Assembly (NCBI GenBank): GCA_044348345.1
Contig: JBIKSZ010000080.1
Location: forward strand, 1-14,521
From: Falsiroseomonas sp044348345
Lineage (GTDB): Bacteria > Pseudomonadota > Alphaproteobacteria > Acetobacterales > Acetobacteraceae
Length of the DNA stretch: 14,521 nt
Direction of reading: 5' to 3'
Shown here: positions 12,190 through 14,521 of the stretch, in pieces
Numbering within the stretch: position 1 is the first letter of the stretch
Layout: every line of letters starts with the position of its first letter
Notes under the pieces: model-generated
Told to the model about the DNA's origin: nothing
What the model saw: only the letters and a program-made list of their open reading frames with translations
Database searches by the model: none
Program-made: the position numbers and the translations under genes

Positions 12190-13437
12190 GTGTCGCTGCG
12201 CGTGCTGCGACAATTCTGGAAGCGCGATGCGACGCTGCAGCGCCCGCCGATGCCGGACACCGCGCCCGATCCCGAGGTAGCGCGCCGCCGGCGCCTGCTG
12301 CTCGCGCGCCAGCGCCTCAGCGAGATCTTCACACCGTCGGGACCGGCCGCGGCCGCGTCCGCGGAGGCGGCGGGCGACACCGATGGCGGCTCGCTCATCG
12401 GGCGCGAGGCCGAGCGCGAGCAGATTCTGCGCGCCCTGGTCGAGGACCGGATGCATGTGCTGATCCATGGCGAGCGCGGCATGGGCAAGACCTCGCTGGC
12501 CAACTTCGCTGTCGCGCAGCTGCGTCGCGCCGATTTCCTGCTGGCGCGCCATGTCTGCGCCGCGGGCGCCGGCTTCGACACCATCCTGGGCGCCCTGATC
12601 GGGGAGCTGCGCCATGCCGCGACGGCACGCGACCCGGCGCTGGCTGCGCGCCTGCCGGCCAGGCCCCTGCCGCCCATGGAAGCGCGCGCCGCGCTCGACG
12701 CACTTGGCGAGGTCCGGGCGGTGCTGGTGGTGGATGAGTTCGACCGCATCGCCGATGACGCCACGCGTGTCGCCTTCGCCGACCTGCTGAAATACTGCTC
12801 GGACCGCCGGCTGCCGCTTTCCTTCCTGCTCGTCGGGGTCGCCGAAACCGCCGGGCAGCTGCTCGGCGGCCATCCATCGGTGCAGCGTTGCCTGGCGCGC
12901 CTTGCGCTGCCGCTGCTGGCCGATGCGGAGATTGAGCGCATCGTGGCGCGCGGCGAGGCAGCGGGGCTCTCAGTGCCGCCGCCGCTGCGCCGCGCTATCG
13001 CAACGCTCGCCCGCGGCATGCCCTACATGGCGCAGCTTCTGTCGCTGCGCGCCGGCCAGGCGGCGCTGACGGAGGGACGCATGGATCTGCGCGGAGAGGA
13101 TCTGCGCGCCGCCATCGACGCCGCCATCGCCGAGGCCGATCCCGTCGCACAAACGCTGTACGACCGCGTGACGGCGGGTGGGCGCGACGCGGCGATGGTG
13201 CAGCTCCTGCGCGCCGCAGCAGCCGGTGCACGCGATGCCTTCGGCCGCTTCGCGGCGGCAAGCGGCCCGGCGAGCTTCCGCGTTGCGGGGATCGCCGCCG
13301 ACCCCGCGGCCTTCCGCCGCGCGCTCGGGGCGGGCGCGATCCGCCCAGTACAGCAGAGCAGCCTCTATGCCTTCGGCTGCACGCTGCTGCCCCCGCTCGT
13401 GCTGCTGCGCACCGTCCAGGAGCGGCGCGCCGCCTGA
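12190..13437 (+). CDS. AAA-type P-loop ATPase with C-terminal winged-helix-like region
   Basis: The 415-residue cytoplasmic ATPase starts with a basic, poorly conserved-looking N-terminus. An LIGREAERE box (about 69-77) follows, typical of AAA_16/Orc1-like and STAND-related ATPases. Walker A is GERGMGKT (94-101), Walker B is AVLVVDEFDRI (177-187) with Asp182/Glu183, and a sensor-1-like FLLVGVAET (212-220) comes next. The last 100 residues end in a helix plus beta pair, SSLYAFGCTLLPPLVLL, resembling the winged-helix domain that follows such ATPase cores. No membrane segment is visible. GTG 12190 follows GGGGGA (12180-12185); ATG 12250 is an alternative. It is divergent from the priming-enzyme operon, so a regulatory or assembly role in EPS production is possible, but the function is unknown. 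The family call is firm, the role is not. Confidence 0.8.
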   Translation: MSLRVLRQFWKRDATLQRPPMPDTAPDPEVARRRRLLLARQRLSEIFTPSGPAAAASAEAAGDTDGGSLIGREAEREQILRALVEDRMHVLIHGERGMGKTSLANFAVAQLRRADFLLARHVCAAGAGFDTILGALIGELRHAATARDPALAARLPARPLPPMEARAALDALGEVRAVLVVDEFDRIADDATRVAFADLLKYCSDRRLPLSFLLVGVAETAGQLLGGHPSVQRCLARLALPLLADAEIERIVARGEAAGLSVPPPLRRAIATLARGMPYMAQLLSLRAGQAALTEGRMDLRGEDLRAAIDAAIAEADPVAQTLYDRVTAGGRDAAMVQLLRAAAAGARDAFGRFAAASGPASFRVAGIAADPAAFRRALGAGAIRPVQQSSLYAFGCTLLPPLVLLRTVQERRAA

Positions 13438-13493
13438 GACCGCGCCCCTTTCAGATCGCGTACCGCCATCCCATCATCACGGCGGCGAAGGGG

Positions 13494-14432
13494 ATGGTGC
13501 GGCACGTGGCGGATCTCGCGACCCTTGACCTCAATCTGCTCCGCGTCTTCGACGCGGTGGCGCGGGAGCGGCATGTCACCCGCGCCGCCGAGAAGCTGAA
13601 CCTCTCCCAGCCCGCCGTCTGCAACGCGCTCACCCGGCTGCGCGCGGCGCTGGGTGATGAGCTGTTCCTCCGTCGCCCCGGCGGGGTGGAGCCGACCGCC
13701 CTCGCGCTCTCGCTCACCGGGCCGGTGGCGGAGGTGCTGGACCTGCTGCGCCAGACGCTGGCGGTGAATGCCCCCTTCGACCCGGCGACGACCGAGCGCG
13801 TCTTCACCGTGGCCTTCAGCGAATATGCCGAAAGCGTGCTGGCGCCCGCGCTGCTGGAGGCGATGGGACGGCAGGCGCCGCACGCGCTGCTCGCCATCCG
13901 CCATGCCGACCGCACCAATGCGCTGGAGCTGCTGGACTCCGGTGAGGCGGAGATGGCCGTCGCGGTGCTGCCCGAGCCGCCCGCGCTCTACACCCGCGTG
14001 CTACTGCTGCCGGAGGTGTTCGTCACCGTGATGCGCCCTGGCCATGAACTGGCCACGGGCGAGATGACGCTCCAGCGTTTCACCTCCGTGCCGCATCTGC
14101 TGCATTCGCCGAACGGCTCGCGCGACGGCGCGCTGGATGGGCCGCTGCGCGCGGCGGGCTTCCCACGCCGCCTTGGGGCGGTGGTCGCGCATCTCGGCGC
14201 GGTGCCGGAGATCCTGGCGCGCACGGAGATGGTGATGACGCTGTCCTCGCGCCTCGCGCAGAAGCTGGCGGCGGCGCATGGGCTGGTGCTGCGCCTCTGC
14301 CCGGTGGAGATCGAGCACTTGCGCTTGTCGCTCGTCTTCCACCGCCGCTTCGAAGCCGATGCCGGCCATGCCTGGCTGCGCCGCCTGCTGCTGGCAGTCG
14401 CGCGTGATGTGGGGCCAGCGCCGCAGGCGTGA
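13494..14432 (+). CDS. LysR-family transcriptional regulator
   Basis: The 312-residue regulator has the standard LysR N-terminal winged helix-turn-helix at residues 12-70: DLNLLRVFDAVARERHVTRAAEKLNLSQPAVCNAL... with the recognition helix around SQPAVCNALTRLR. A long linker helix and a periplasmic-binding-protein-like effector domain (about 95-305) follow, with FTVAFSEYAESVLAP at its start. The DLNLLRVFDA opening is typical of the NodD/LinR/PcaQ-like branch. ATG 13494 comes right after GAAGGGG, a very short spacing; GTG 13506 is an alternative start keeping the whole domain. The 56-bp gap after the ATPase gene leaves room for its own promoter. The effector and targets are unknown; the convergent transporter-like gene after it suggests an aromatic or organic-acid uptake function rather than EPS control. 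Confidence 0.9.
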   Translation: MVRHVADLATLDLNLLRVFDAVARERHVTRAAEKLNLSQPAVCNALTRLRAALGDELFLRRPGGVEPTALALSLTGPVAEVLDLLRQTLAVNAPFDPATTERVFTVAFSEYAESVLAPALLEAMGRQAPHALLAIRHADRTNALELLDSGEAEMAVAVLPEPPALYTRVLLLPEVFVTVMRPGHELATGEMTLQRFTSVPHLLHSPNGSRDGALDGPLRAAGFPRRLGAVVAHLGAVPEILARTEMVMTLSSRLAQKLAAAHGLVLRLCPVEIEHLRLSLVFHRRFEADAGHAWLRRLLLAVARDVGPAPQA

Positions 14433-14456
14433 GGCTGGCCCCGTCGCCGTCAGCCT
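14431..14456. terminator. Weak stem between the convergent LysR and TctC-like genes
   Basis: GGCTG (14433-14437) pairs with CAGCC (14451-14455), extended by one pair and a wobble, with a 13-nt loop. It bridges the two convergent stop codons and could act in both directions, but the stem is short and no T-run follows. Confidence 0.2.
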
Positions 14457-14521
14457 TCCTCGAAGCGCAGCCCGCGCGCGCGGATCAGCGCGGACCACTT
14501 CTCCGTCTCGCTCCGCATGTG
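14450..14521 (-). CDS. C-terminal fragment of a probable TctC/Bug-family substrate-binding protein
   Basis: Only the last 23 codons are inside the window, read from the right edge to TGA at 14452-14450. The end reads HMRSETEKWSALIRARGLRFEEG. The pattern E-x-E-K-W-x-x-L-I-R-x-x-G-L is the usual C-terminus of tripartite tricarboxylate transporter periplasmic receptors (Bug/TctC family), which end in a helix of the form E..KW..vi...gi. The gene is convergent with the LysR regulator, 17 bp away. The identification rests on a short stretch. Confidence 0.5.
   Translation of the reverse strand, partial: HMRSETEKWSALIRARGLRFEEG

Overview
The window is very GC-rich, with strongly G/C-biased codon third positions. 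Gene content and protein style suggest an alphaproteobacterium, most likely a Roseomonas-like member of the Acetobacteraceae. That placement is an inference, since no rRNA or other marker gene is present. Most of the window is one exopolysaccharide (EPS) or capsule locus. Its right edge passes into unrelated metabolic or transport genes.

Left block, + strand (1-3876): the 3' part of a Wzy/O-antigen-ligase-type membrane protein, an AsnB-type glutamine amidotransferase (952-2985), and a class I SAM-dependent methyltransferase (3151-3876). Between the last two lies an unusual 165-bp stretch. A possible small ORF with a good Shine-Dalgarno sequence reads through five consecutive perfect hairpins, and its stop overlaps the methyltransferase start as ATGA.

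Middle block, - strand (3833-6903): two paralogous concanavalin-A-like jelly-roll proteins. One is short with an N-terminal membrane anchor or signal. The other is long and adds two almost identical CBM60-like carbohydrate-binding modules and an RTX calcium-binding tail. Two stem-loops separate them.

Right part of the EPS locus, - strand (11755 down to 7165): a tight four-gene operon of a polyprenyl-phosphate sugar phosphotransferase (priming enzyme), a NodB-type polysaccharide deacetylase, a BcsL/CelD-type GNAT acyltransferase and a second GNAT protein. Divergent from it, across a 434-bp AT-richer control region, is an AAA-type P-loop ATPase (12190-13437). A LysR regulator (13494-14432) follows, and then the convergent 3' end of a probable TctC/Bug-type substrate-binding protein, which I take as outside the EPS locus.

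A working picture, part inference: the priming transferase starts the lipid-linked repeat unit. The deacetylase, the acyltransferases, AsnB and the methyltransferase decorate sugars. The Wzy-like protein polymerises the chain. The secreted RTX/CBM protein and its anchored paralogue bind or cleave the finished polymer at the cell surface. No elongating glycosyltransferases, flippase or export proteins are present here; they probably lie to the left.
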